Assembly: GCF_041146795.1 (NCBI RefSeq)
Contig: NC_135177.1
Location: forward strand, 62,001-126,000
Source of the DNA: Maylandia zebra
Lineage: Eukaryota > Chordata > Actinopteri > Cichliformes > Cichlidae
DNA length: 64,000 bases
Direction: 5' to 3'
Shown here: piece after piece, positions 20,262 to 31,932 of the stretch
How the letters are laid out: each line of letters opens with the position of its first letter
How positions within the stretch are numbered: position 1 is the stretch's first letter
Translations under genes and position numbers: made by a program
Notes under the pieces: generated by a model
What the model was told of the DNA's origin: nothing
Seen by the model: the letters and a program-made list of their open reading frames with translations, nothing else
Database searches by the model: none

Positions 20262-20694
20262 AGGGGTCTGCACGCTTGAAGTACGCGCACTACGCGTACT
20301 ACGTACGGTGCGTACTATGAGTACGAGAAGTGTGGAAGTGAGAGACTTGTAAAATGGGACGGTATACGCTTCGTCGCGCTGTTCAGGTTGCCTAGCAACC
20401 ATGATACTAACCGCGAGACACGTTACATACAGCTTTGTGTGACAGAAATGAAGGAGAAAAATGTTTTGTTGGTCATTCATTTTTGTCATGACATCACTTT
20501 GATTAGCTGAGTATCTGAGGCTGAGACCACAGGACTGTGAAACATGATTGTTGGGCTTCATTTCTGTACTGAACAGTCATTTCAAGATTAGTTATTAAAT
20601 AACAATTAGTTAATGTTGTTCATGAGACTAAAGCCATCTCACTGTGGTAATGTAAATATAATATGGCCAATATTATAGTATTGTCAGATTATTA

Positions 20695-20766
<72 letters not shown>

Positions 20767-20870
20767 CTTTCAGCTTGTTGTGTTTGTGGATATATGACTG
20801 ACTTTAATTATTAAACATTCGCACATAAATAAGTGACGTCATATTCAGTACTTTTGACAGTTCACTCTTC
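20262..20870. repeat. MITE-like dispersed repeat, copy 1
   Basis: Contains blocks also present at 51185-53100: CAGGTTGCCTA...CCATGATACTRAC, the stretch around AGTATCTGAGGCTGAGACCA, and CTTTCAGCTTGT...GATATATGACTGACTTTAATTA. No coding capacity. Probably a non-autonomous DNA transposon; termini not resolved. It contains the (TA)n tract below. Confidence 0.6.
20698..20764. repeat. (TA)n microsatellite
   Basis: An uninterrupted run of about 33 TA units inside the dispersed repeat. Confidence 0.97.
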
Positions 20871-21089
20871 AGCCGCTCCATCTTATTAGGGAAATTCCAT
20901 ATACATAAATGTCAATTTCAAGACTCAACCCCATCATTTAATTTGTTTTTGATTGAAATTGAATATTACTCGAACTCTCTTAAATTAACTTCCAATATAA
21001 AAGGTTTATCATTGATTGAAATTCATTCAGAAATGTTTAACGAATGAGCTGTCACAACTTTCAAGTACAAAGTTGTTATGAAGTCTGTC

Positions 21090-21262
21090 ACATTCCCCCC
21101 CTTTTTTTTCTTTTTTATCCTTTATTTATTTATCCTTCTTATTTCATTGTACTGTATATTGTTACTCTTATTTGCCTTGTATGTCTACTGTACAAACTGA
21201 ACTGGAATGACTGACTGTTTGCTTTATAATTTCAATAAAGTTTGGAAAAGAAAAAAGAAAAA
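21090..21262 (+). repeat. Possible L1-like LINE 3' end
   Basis: A T/C-rich lead, then sequence ending in AATTTCAATAAAGTTTGG and an A-rich tail, looking like a LINE 3' UTR with polyadenylation signal. Only about 170 bases; family uncertain. Confidence 0.4.
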
Positions 21263-21304
21263 ACCTCTTCGCCGCTCCCTTCTGCCGTATTTTGGAGAAG
21301 GGTC

Positions 21305-21351
21305 TGGCTGCAGCCACTGTGGAGCTCCACAGTAACCGGATACACGTGACC
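21305..21351 (+). repeat. Left terminus: two abutting palindromes
   Basis: A perfect 12-base palindrome TGGCTGCAGCCA (21305-21316) abuts a perfect 16-base palindrome CTGTGGAGCTCCACAG (21317-21332), followed by TAACCGG and ACACGTGACC. The same blocks occur in reverse order and orientation at 33861-33957. Because the 12-mer is its own complement, it could be either the outer end of the inverted repeat or a duplicated target site. Confidence 0.75.
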
Positions 21352-22139
21352 TGTTTTTTCCATCGTGCTCCATGGCAGAGAAACACACAAATATCCTTTT
21401 TCCTGGGCCTGGTTTAAGTAAGAGAGCTGGATTAACGGCTTCTGTGGGCGAGAAGAAGCAAAAAACACATTTTGCATTAGAGTATGATTTATTGTTGGCG
21501 TCAGAGATGCAAAATAACGAATACTTCAATACTGTACTTAAGTAGAATTTTCTGGTATCTTTACTTTACTGCTGTACTTTTTTGTGCCTACTGTATACTT
21601 CTTTATACTTCAACTTCTCACATTTTAGCACGCGTATCTGTACTTTGTAATCCGTACATTTGTAAATCAGCCCCCCGCACGCGTGCTTTGGACGCAAGAT
21701 TACTTCAAAAATTTGTACATAAATTATATTTTAGACCCTGTACTTCTTACTTCGACTTGACTAAAAAGTCGAGTGGGTGCTTTTTAAACAGAGGTATCTA
21801 AACTGTAGTAAGGAACGTGTGTACTTGTGACACCTTTGGTTAGCGTCAACACTGTAAATTTCGTCACAAACAGATTTATATATTTATCAATACTTCTATT
21901 CGTTATTCTATTCTGTACAGCTTTTTTATTGCCTAGATTTTAGTTAGCCCCTGTTCAATTGACTGTTATATGTCAATAGAAACATGTCTCACAAATTAAA
22001 GTGTCTTGTAAAATATTTGTGGGTTTTTTTCAAGAATTTTCTTCCCAAATCTATTACATGCCAACTGTAAATTGTTATTTCTGCTAAAACCTTAACTTAA
22101 ATGTGTATATGGTGTTTATCTGTTTCTCTCTCTGTTTTA

Positions 22140-23936
22140 GATGCACATATCAATCTGGAATTCGGGCTTAAAGCCAGAATTGCAGGAATGCAACACGTGT
22201 TGCAGAGGACTCTCACTGCCCTCTGTGCCCCACTTTCAGCCCTACTGTCAGGGCAAAGATTGAGGAGCATCTAAGTGTGCATATAAAAAATGCTTTGCCT
22301 TTCAAAGGTATGTTTGTATTAAATATACTTTATAGTTATAAATATGCACTTTTTTAAGCATTTCTGCAGTATCTCTGTTGACTTAAAAGTTGCTGTTGAT
22401 ATTGTACAGTTCAGTTCATTCATCTGCAACAAAAATAGTGTTTTTATAAAATATATTTTTATTTACTTTTCACCACTTTTCTTGACATAACTTTTGTGAT
22501 CCATACCATTTTGCTTTCATTATTGAGGTTGGCTTGGATGTTTTTGTTAACATGTACAATCTGATTGTTAGACAAATTGATTGCATTCTATACAACTACA
22601 TTTAAATTACGTCTGTTTGTTTGTTTGTTTGTTTTTTTCTCTTACAGATAAAATGATATGCCGGTGCAGGCTGCCTTGTAGGACAACAGGACACTTTCAC
22701 TGCCCTGTTTGTAAGATTACAATCATACGGCGTGGGGATATGGCAAGGCATTTACTGTCTTGTCAGCATTCTTCAATGCCAAGTCAGCCACCATTATCAG
22801 GACTGCTCTCTGCTGAACTCTCCGAGGAGACCCGTATTCCTCCGGCAGTACTCTTCGAGGAGCCCCGTCTCCCCCCCAAGGTTTTGTCTTCGGTATCTGA
22901 ACCATTTTCTGAGTCTTTGTTAGAACATTCATATGCTCTATCCTCTGTGTTCAATAAAACTGCAGCTGATGGAAAGTCCATGAAAATGACATGCCCTCAC
23001 TGTGGCCTTACTCTTCGTACCAAAAACTACAAGGCTCACATGATGAGGAAGCACTCCAACCAATCAATAGATGTTTGCCTGGACAGTCATCTGCAGTGTG
23101 TTTGTGTAGATGAAACTACAGGGTTATTTGCTGTGCAGAGAACTGGCCATGGGTTTTCTGTGCCAGTTCACGTTCAGAGGAAAACATGGGGGATGTCTCA
23201 CAATATCAGATGTGAGCTGGAGGAATGTCAGCAATACCAGTTGCTGGCCCAGCGGAGCGGACTAGGCTTCAGTTGATGTGAGCACCTTCGCTCACTAGAT
23301 TACTGCCGAGAAACTGTAAAGGAAGTTTTTCTTCAAGAGCACATCGTGATGGAAATGGTGGACCTTAAATTTTTTGGAGAGGCCAAAGCTGCTACATGCA
23401 TAAAGAGACAGAAAGCTGCCCAGATGGGACATGCTCCACTTTGTGTGAGGGTGGATTTTGGTGGATCCTCAACACAGATCTGTTTGTCTGTATTTGAGCC
23501 GGAAATACACAGTTTCTGCCGTCTTGGCAGAATATTTGTGACTTACAATGCTCTGAGGAACACCTGGCATTGTGCTTGTGCAAAGCCTCGAATATCATGT
23601 CCTCATAAAAACATAGCTAAATGGCATCTCTTCCAGACACAGAGAGACATCTTCAAATCAACTGTACCACTATCATCAGGCACCCCATCACAGATGACTC
23701 AGGAGAGTTCTTCCTTTGAGGACAATGCTGCCGTCGAAAGGAGTATACGCTATATTTTTAAAGAGAAAAAAATACCTGGATCTCTTCCAGAAAATGTCAT
23801 CTCACAGAAAATGGATCATCAGAAACAGCTCTTTCCATGTGAAACGCTGTGCCAGGTGTGCCCAGAGCACCCAAACTTGATGAGGCTGTTCTAGTTACCA
23901 ATAAAGCGAGGATTGTCAGCATGATGGGAGTGATTG
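22140..23936 (+). pseudogene. Zisupton-like gene, part 1: zinc fingers and SWIM-like motif
   Basis: The first candidate exon (to 22306) has a C2H2-type finger (HCPLC...EEHLSVH). A large exon (22647-23936) follows, with C2H2-type fingers (FHCPVC...ARHLLSCQH; TCPHCG...HMMRKH) and a SWIM-like zinc motif, CxC then CPH (WHCACAKPRISCPHK, near 23570-23610). Such modules bind DNA or partners in transposases. The large exon is broken by an in-frame TGA at 23274-23276, with the same frame continuing for over 200 codons, and by a one-base shift near 23880 that ends it at TAG 23892. The exon 3' end uses a donor near 23937. The true start codon is not settled. Confidence 0.7.
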
Positions 23937-24037
23937 AGAGTAAGTTTTAATGAATAAGATTAAACATCATTGTGAAATAATTAGTTATAATTGTTCCTAT
24001 ACTAATGTTTTGACATTAATGTGATTTGTCTTTAACA

Positions 24038-25934
24038 GATGTTTCAACACACCATAGATCGTGTCCTCGGTGCCACATGGTCTACAGGTACCAGGAGTGG
24101 ACAGATGGGCTTCACATCTTTGACAACCACGTTGTTTTGTCTCTTGAACTCTGCCTTTTTTTGAGAGAAAATCTGCAGGTGAGGATCACAAAAATAAAAT
24201 ATACTCATCTGAAGATTGCTTTAAAAATGTGTTTGTGTCATTATGATATTTTGGTGCCCAAATTTAAATATCTGTGTAATCATAGTCTTCTTCACCCTAT
24301 TGTCATATTACAGAACCATGTATCCGCTTCAAGGGTCATTGACTCATTGGAGGGCTTAAGAAGAGTGAAGTTTCCTTCTAGGGATACCATTTTTCATGCT
24401 TATTGCCATTTTGAGGCTTTGACTGACGCAGAATACATGTACTCCTGCATAAACTGTGGGTTTCACCCCCCTGTGGTAGTTATGGACTTACACAGAAAAG
24501 GGGTGTTCAAGTTAGCAGGTAAGTTTAATGTACATTTGTGTATATAGTTCATTGTGTACATTATGTGCATGTCCTTATGAGTCAATTTATTATAGTGAGT
24601 GACCTCAAAGCCCCGGAAGACTTCAATGGTGAACATGACATTGAAGGTTTTTGGAACTCTATTCACCTGGAAATGATAAGCCGTGGGTTTTTTCCAAGTG
24701 AGTGATGGCAAAAACTTTTTGAAAGTCATTCAGTGTTTTAAAGTAATTTAGATTGTAATTAAAAACATGTCATTTTCTGTAGGCGGTGTGAAGAATCCAT
24801 TTTCCGTTCCACCAAGTTACACACACTGGGCACCATGGACCGGGAGTGAAACTCGAACAAGTGACATTGTGCTTAACACAGAGTTTAAAAAAGTAGGAAC
24901 AAGCTCTTCACATGAAGCAAAGCTTAGCAGTGTCACAGAAGACCGTCTGTTGGATGAACTCGCCAAACAAAAGGTAACATTGCTTTGAAGTTTTCAGAAT
25001 ATGTGACATAAAGTTCTGGGGTTGTTCCATTTGCAGTTTTCCCTAATTACTGTCAGGTTGGAGTGGTAAGAAAATTGTGTAAAGCATGCAACATCGACTC
25101 CAAAGGCTCCCGCTTTGATCTCATCACCAGACTGAGGGAGAAGATGAAGAGCAGGCAGACATATGATAAGGTCTTTCAAAGCATATGGGGTGCCTCTGGT
25201 AAGCATCACTTAGCGATTATTAGAAGTAGCATTAAAATATGTAATTACAATCACAAACAACTTTTTAAATCTTTGCTTGCAGGAGGATGGTCTGTAATAC
25301 TATGTCCACATGGCATTGTATACAGTGTTAAATTTAATCTTCGTGCTGAAAGTCCCCGGGATTTTGCTGACCTTCTCCTGTCCTGGAAGCACATGCCAAA
25401 CGTCTGTGTTTACGATTTTGCGAGGGGTTTGGCAGCACACACCAATTTGCGGGTTCCTGATAAACTGCCATTTCATCCACATGAAGGTCGACTGGCTGAG
25501 CCCACTGAGGAAAATGTCAAGGCTGCACAGGATGGAAGCCTGAAAGTGAATCTTCCATGGCTACATGAAAGGATGGATAGTGTAAATGAAAATCCTCATC
25601 CTGTCACTGGATCATCTGACCATTATGTCCTGTAGGACAGATTTCATGAGGGAAATACAAAAGATACCAAGGACATATTACGCAGAATTCAACTTGTCCT
25701 GGAGCTGAAAGGCTGGCTGAACAGTCAAGTTGTTGAACAGTTCTTTGCAAACATGAGGAAAAGCAATTACTTTTTAAGTAATATGAGTCCATCCACACAT
25801 GTGTTTCTGATGAGAAATATAAATCATCATTATAACACTGTCACCAACAAGAAACTTCTGGAGAGGCAGCTAAGACATGGTCGACTTGGAAAGATCAATA
25901 TCTCATTGTCGGCACTGGGTCAAGCTGTCGTAGG
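24038..25934 (+). pseudogene. Zisupton-like gene, part 2: KDZ transposase core and SAP-like segment
   Basis: Exons about 24038-24178, 24314-24519, 24597-24699, 24781-24974, 25056-25199 and 25283-25934, all with AG/GT borders. Motifs in order: CPRCHMVYRYQEW; a CxxC zinc pair followed by a first catalytic-type Asp (CINCGF, VVVMDLHRKG); a SAP-like helix-extended-helix segment (25060-25199); VCVYDFARGLA with the second Asp; a DRFH motif; and a Glu in VVEQFFANMRKSNYFLSNM. This D-D-E plus cysteine pattern is what I know of the KDZ (Kyakuja-Dileera-Zisupton) superfamily. An in-frame TAG at 25633-25635, just before DRFH, interrupts the core. Residue roles are inferred from the family pattern. Confidence 0.72.
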
Positions 25935-26032
25935 TAAGTACATGCATTGTCTCATGACCAGAACGCTACCATTGTTTACATGTTAGATTTGTTCCTATCT
26001 GTGTGTGTATATTCTTTTCTTTGTGTACCTAG

Positions 26033-29000
26033 CCCCACAGGTGTGCAATAAACTCAGAGAAATCACAGAAACGGTGTTGAACCCGGCACCTTCAATGTCT
26101 GGTGACACTGGTAAAATTTCTTATTTTGAATAGTGATTGTCATATATAGGTGAAATAATAAGCTTGCATTCATTATCTTGTTGTAGTTGATGGCTCATAA
26201 ACGAATTTGTTACATGCTGTTTCAAATGAATTTCCTTCTATAAATAGTGCTTATTTTTCTTGCATTTGTATGCATTTAATATACATTCTATGTAGTGTTT
26301 TGTCTGAAACCTGTTAAAATCCCTATAGAACCTCAGAAAAGAGTTGACAACAAGAAAGCCAATAGAAGGTCAACAGATGCAACTTTTCCTGACCTGTGTG
26401 GATCACCGTGCGAAGCTCTGACAAAGCCTGAGAACATTTTGGCCAGCCGTTCATCATGGTGTTTTGTACCGCACCCTGGCCAACAACAGCTTGTATGTTA
26501 AAGTTTTCAGATGTCGCAAAGTGCAACTTTTAGTGCTTATCTGATTTGGTCATCCACAGTCTATGACACCTATCTGTTTTTTTTTAGCTCAACTATGTTC
26601 TGGACATCAGCAGACCCAAAGATGAGCTGATTGTTGAAACGTCTTCTGGATGCCTCACGCGGTCAGATTTTTGGACACTGGGTTTAAACAAAGAAATGGA
26701 ATCGACTGTAAGTATTTTTGTTTTCTACGAATATGAAAAAATAAAGTGTACATTCATTGTTATCATGATTTTTTCTGTTTCAGATTGGAAATGGCTGTTT
26801 TGAGCTTATCACTAAAATTGTTCAGTCAAAGGTACTGTATGTTGTATATGATGATTGTCAAGCTATAATTTAAAGAGTTGTTGTTTTAAATGTTTTTTTT
26901 TTTACATTCTAGGGGATAAGCATTTACATAGAAAATCTGTATGTCACCCGGACTTGGCTTGCACCCTATGGCTGTGATCCATTGCAGTCCTTTCCTGTAA
27001 GTGTACCGTCCTTTAAAGAAACAAGCAAGTAATCAAAATGATTTTTTTTATAACTTTGGTGCGAGTTCACATACAGGATACTTAAAAATACAATTCTGTT
27101 TCAGACTGATGCTCAGAGGATGGACATCATAGTTCTCCCTCTCTGGACACCTGGTCATTTCCAGTTGTGTGTAAGTCTTGTTTTTTGACACATACAAACT
27201 GTTAGAATTTTGCTATGTGTCTGAGATGTATTCAAGCTTTTATGACGCAGTTTCAAAAGTCTTTGATTGTGATCGCTTGCAATGACATTGTTTTCAGGTT
27301 TGAAGTCATGGCTAACTGTCTTTTAGGTACTGAAGCCACCTAAAAGAGAAATCCTCTTTCTTGACCCATTATACACCAAGGCAGGATTTGGTGGCCAACA
27401 ATATGTTTCACTTTTGAGGTCACATTTTTATAAGCATTTTTGGTTTGTTCCGGAGTTTTCAGGAACCTGTTCAGTGTTCCAGCTTAAGTGCATCCCAGAT
27501 CATGTTCTGCTGATCTTGAGTGTTCACACATACAGTACACTCGCATGCTTTTTTTTATAAACTATATCAGCAAGTTTCTGTGTGGAGTTTGCATGTTCTC
27601 CCCGTGTTTGCGTGGGTTCCCTCCGGGTACTCCGGCTTCCTCCCACCGTCCAAAGACATGCAGCTTGTGGGGATAGGTTAATTGGATAATCCAAATTGCC
27701 ACTAGGTGTCACTGTGTGAATGAATGTGAGTGCGAATGGTTGTCTGTCCCTGTGTGTTGGCCCTGCGACAGACTGGCGACCTGTCCAGTCTGTCGCCCTA
27801 TGACAGCTGGGATAGGCTCCAGCGCCCCCCGCGACCCTGAAAAGGATAAGCGGAAATGAATGGATGGATGGATATATCAGCATGATGCTTCAACATTTTA
27901 TTCTATTTCTCATCTTCAAATTATGATCAAGTCAGTGATGCTGTCTTTAGATGAGTTTCAGACATAAATAGGGTCTTCAAATGTTCTAGTTTAACATAAA
28001 ACACCATTAAAAATTAGTTTGTAAAATATGCCAACCTTAACTTAAAGCTGTTAATGCTTTATTTTGACCAACTGTGAGCATGTGACTGTACTTTTTCATT
28101 TTGTTATGCTGTTTTGTTGAGGTCGTGTTCCTGAGGCCTGTAGTTACAGTTGGTGCTATTAGCAATAAACATTTCACACCCATCATGATGACATCTGTTA
28201 ACTTGTGAATGTAACTGTCTTTAAAAAAAAAGGAATCTTGCAGTGAAGATCATTCCCGGGCAGTGGTCAGAAAAAAAGAGCTTTGACTTGAAGGTATGTG
28301 CTAGTTTAAGTGAATGGTGAATAATATGAATTACACTAGTCTTCTTTTAAGGGATTTTATTAACGAGCCTTTATTTTCAATGTAATACAGGGTTTTCCAA
28401 GCCAAGACTATGGAGTTGACTGTGGGATCTTCATGCTGATGGTAATTTTTCTCTTCTCTTCTTGAGATTCATACAGAAGCTAATTTAAGCTTCTAAAAAA
28501 ATGACATTTTTATTTTTTCTTCCAAATAGTCTGCTCTGTACGTGGCACTGGATGCTTCATTTGACTATACTATAGTAAGTATTCTATTTACTTTCACAGC
28601 AATGGAGTCTTGAACCTTTTGAAAGTTGTTAAACATGTTTCATATTAATATTTTACAGTCAGACATGCCCTACTTGCGTAAATGGTGGTGCTTGCTGTTG
28701 ATGGAGAACTTTGATCTCAGGAGGTATTTATATTTTGACTTCTGTTCTATGTCGTGTCAAAGTTTACACACCTTAACAATATCAACATTTTCTGTTAAGC
28801 TCTGGCAAGCTGGACAGAGGAAGCCAAAGCAGTGCTTGAAGGACAACACGTGCCCATTTTCAGACTGAAAAAACGCAAGTTCCAGGAAGTCAGTCAGGTC
28901 AGTATTCACTTTAAACAGTAGTGTAATTACATGTTTAGTGACATTTGAATAACTGTTAAAAAACTGTTCTGCAACAGAGAAATAACTATGTTTTCATCCC

Positions 29001-29093
29001 CATTTGCCTGACACAGGAGCCAGCAGTTGTTGAAGATCTGCGTCCTGCTGTGCAGTGGGTTGTCCAAAATAAGGCACTTTTCCGTGGACAATG
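26033..29093 (+). CDS. Zisupton-like gene, part 3: Ulp1-like cysteine protease
   Basis: About twelve short exons (for example 26588-26710, 26784-26832, 26914-26997, 27106-27170, 27327-27419, 28232-28293, 28391-28441, 28530-28574, 29017-29091) encode a C48/Ulp1-like peptidase. His is in WTPGHFQLC, Asp in LFLDPLY and Cys in GVDCGIFML, the order His-Asp-Cys of SUMO proteases. The region before it (LNYVLDISRP to NLYVTRTWLAPYG) fits the fold's N-terminal part. No stop was noticed in these exons, unlike parts 1 and 2. A protease beside a transposase core suggests processing or desumoylation during transposition, but that is speculation. A LINE-type fragment sits in the intron after 27419. Confidence 0.7.
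27570..27876 (+). mobile_element. RTE-type LINE 3' end or derived SINE
   Basis: A GC-rich 300-bp block (GTGGAGTTTGCATGTTCTCC ... GGGATAGGCTCCAGC ... GATAAGCGG) ending in an ATGGATGGATGGAT tail. This 3' end is very common in fish and typical of RTE/Rex3-type elements. It lies in an intron of the Zisupton-like gene. Confidence 0.75.
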
Positions 29094-30238
29094 TAAATGT
29101 AACAGCATTTTCATTTTTTTTAAACTTGTAATTTCAAAATAAAAAGCTTATTGTTCATATTAACAGTAAAGAATTGTAATCAATAATATTTTTTATACAT
29201 TTTAAACATTAACACTCTGGGCTCTATCCTGGCCATTTGTGGACACTTCACTTATTCTTTTTTTTGACTACTGCACTGCAGTGGACCAAAAGAATGACAC
29301 GGGTTTGATCTTAAGGATCTAATAGTTGTGTGTGTTGTGCATGACATTGCCACACAAATATGTATTTGCAAGATAGAGTAGAATAAATTATGACGCATGA
29401 AATATTACATAGGCTGCAGTGAATTTCTGTTGATACAGACTATTGAGCTTTGAGTTTCCCAGTCAAACTTAACTTTGAAGCACATGCTAAAAACACTTTT
29501 ACTCTTGTACATTTCATAACAAGACACCATAGCCAAAATATTAACAAAATATATATTATTAAAAAATTCAAAGCTGCAGCACATACAGCAACAAACACCG
29601 TTAGTAAATGTGTCCTGGAGTTTATGCAGGTGCAGAAAGTGCTGCTGCTGTAAGTAAGCCTAACAGCTTCCAGATCACTTATTCTTCTGGAAAGATGGTA
29701 GGAAGGGCATCACTGCTGATTTCTACAGTCTCCCAGCTCTTGGAATACAATCCCTTTGTACCATGAAACCACTTCGCAGTACTAGGAGTCCACTAAAACC
29801 TATAAAGAGAGTGATCCCGGAAGAAATGGGGCACACACTAGTGACCTCAACAATTGCAAGACAGCCTTTTCCCCGATGCTCAGATGGGGGAAAAAAAGGA
29901 AGTTTCATGAAAACATTAGGACTTTATAACCGTTTTATCTGAAAAGTTAAAGGTAATATATAACCTAACTGGCTATAAAGAGTAGAAAATTTAGATACAA
30001 TTTTGATTTTGATGAAAAGGACTGGTGCTATTTTAAAGAGTCACGTCGGTAAAAGTAGATAAATGTTTTAAGAAATATACATTTTATAGCATTTTGTGAA
30101 CATACACAAAAAGTGGCCATTTTTGGCAACAAACAAGCTGAGAGAGAGTTTTATATTTTTTGCTCTCCTTGAACAAAAATAATAGTGCATAATAATCAAT
30201 GTTGATGTTAATCAATTAGATGTCCCAGACACTACTAT
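29094..30238. other. Non-coding 3' part of the Zisupton-like element
   Basis: AT-rich, with several AATAAA/ATAAAA signals soon after the last exon (for example near 29139) that could end the transcript. No other gene or recognisable repeat seen. Confidence 0.5.
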
Positions 30239-30240
30239 TA

Positions 30241-31521
30241 CAGTTTTTTCTGATTGCTTAAGCACATTTTTTGTAACTATTGGCTAATTTTGCAAAACTC
30301 TTCACACAAATAAGAAAACCTGTCACCCAATAATCAAAACATTGTAGTTCTCTTGCAAAAGCAAACACAGCTAGATTAACTCTTCACACCTTCGTAAAAA
30401 TGGTGTTTCCGTATCAAACAGTACACACAAGCCATCATCTACTAAGCACACAATGCGCCAACTGCACACTGATGGTATGAATACAAAACACATCTGGCTT
30501 TTGCTTTCTCTGTGCACAAGGTAGGCTATGTCAGTTTGAGCTCATACTTCTGTCATAGATCCATAAGCATAGAGGGATCCAAACTTCAAGTACTGGTGTT
30601 TATTCAAACACATCAAAACAAACACAAGTGTTTATTTCCAAGTATAGGATTATTTGCAATCGCCATAATGACTATATGGGTTACTTGGTCTGCAGTGAAC
30701 ATGCTTCCTCTGCCCCCAGCATCTGGTCATCTAGCAATTCTGTAAAGTAACAATTTCAGTATTTTTACATCAATGGTATTGGTGTGTTTCTCATTGGCAT
30801 ATGGCAGTGCTACAAATCTTTGTGCGAAGTGACTGTACTAACCGATTCTCATTTCAAGATGTCCTTATGGTACTTGCTACAGTGTAGCGGCTCGAGTTAG
30901 GCTGGACCTGTTGGCCAGCTAACCTCAGGGTCATTCCACGGTTGATTACATGGTCCACTATTGTAGCTCTGATGTCATCAGCAATTCTATTTCTTACTCT
31001 TCCTACCCTTCCTCTCCCCCCTCCTCATCTTCCTCTCCCTCCTCCTCGTCTTCCTCTTGCTCCTCCTTGTCCTTGTCGTCCTCTTCATCCTATTTCTTCA
31101 CCTCCACGTCCTCTTCCTCGGCCTCCTCTACTTCTCACTCTTTCTGCTCCCTCCATTGTACTCTGCACACACAGCTTACCTGTATTATAGTGCTTAGGCT
31201 GATTGCAAAGTGAACTAATTATCTAAAAAAGTTTTCACATGTGAAAGTGTGTCAGACAGTTGGCAAGTTAGTGTTAATGATAGCCATACATGTGTATACT
31301 TTTGCTAGGAGTGTGTTGGAAATTTGGTAATTGAGTGTTGTGCAGTGAATTGTGCCTACAGTTTTGCAAAGTGTGTGTTACAAAATTGCAAACTGAGTGC
31401 AAAGCAGTTTTTGTGCTTTTAGTTTTGCAAACTCAGTGAGTGGTTTTGCTATAAGTCTGAATAGTTTTAGAGATTGTGCTACAGGAATCACAGTTAGGGT
31501 TTAAGCATTCAGAAAAAACTG
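30241..31521 (-). mobile_element. Tc1/mariner-like element, copy A
   Basis: 1281 bp with terminal inverted repeats beginning CAGTTTTTTCTGATTGCTTAA, flanked by TA on both sides (30239-30240, 31522-31523). The minus strand carries the start of a transposase: an Arg/Gly-rich N-terminus and a helix-turn-helix type segment (RNRIADDIRATIVDHVI; about 31178-30885), with stops. No catalytic domain is present, so the copy is non-autonomous. Confidence 0.85.
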
Positions 31522-31932
31522 TAATAATACAGCAGTCCCTCGTTTATCGCTGGTGTTACGTTCAAAAAATAACCCGCAGTAGGTGAAATCCATGAAGTAG
31601 CCAACTTCATTTTTTACAATTATTATAGATGTTAAGACTGTAAAACCCCTCACTACATGCTTTATACACTTTTCTCAGACAGGCATGAACATTTTCACAC
31701 TTTTCTCTTTTGTTTAAACACTCTTAGAGTTCAAACCTTCGTAGAAACATAAGTCCAGTATTATGGAATGAAACCAAAAGGTGCATTTGAGGGTGCAAAA
31801 CGTTTCGTCGGCATTGTTGTGTTTGTTTGGGAGAAAACTTACAAACATACAGTACAGCACTTCAGAGTTACACTGCTAGCGATCGAAGATTTATGTAAAT
31901 TCGACAAGCTAAACGCATTCTGTACTGTACAG

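Noticed and set aside
23274..23276. In-frame TGA as a selenocysteine codon
   Set aside because: No reason for selenocysteine in a transposase, and other lesions (TAG at 25633, shift at 23880) show ordinary decay.
30942..31213. Ser/Pro/Leu-rich open frames
   Set aside because: They are antisense to the Arg/Gly-rich start of the Tc1-like transposase (also in copy B at 32444-32746) and reflect GGA-repeat composition.
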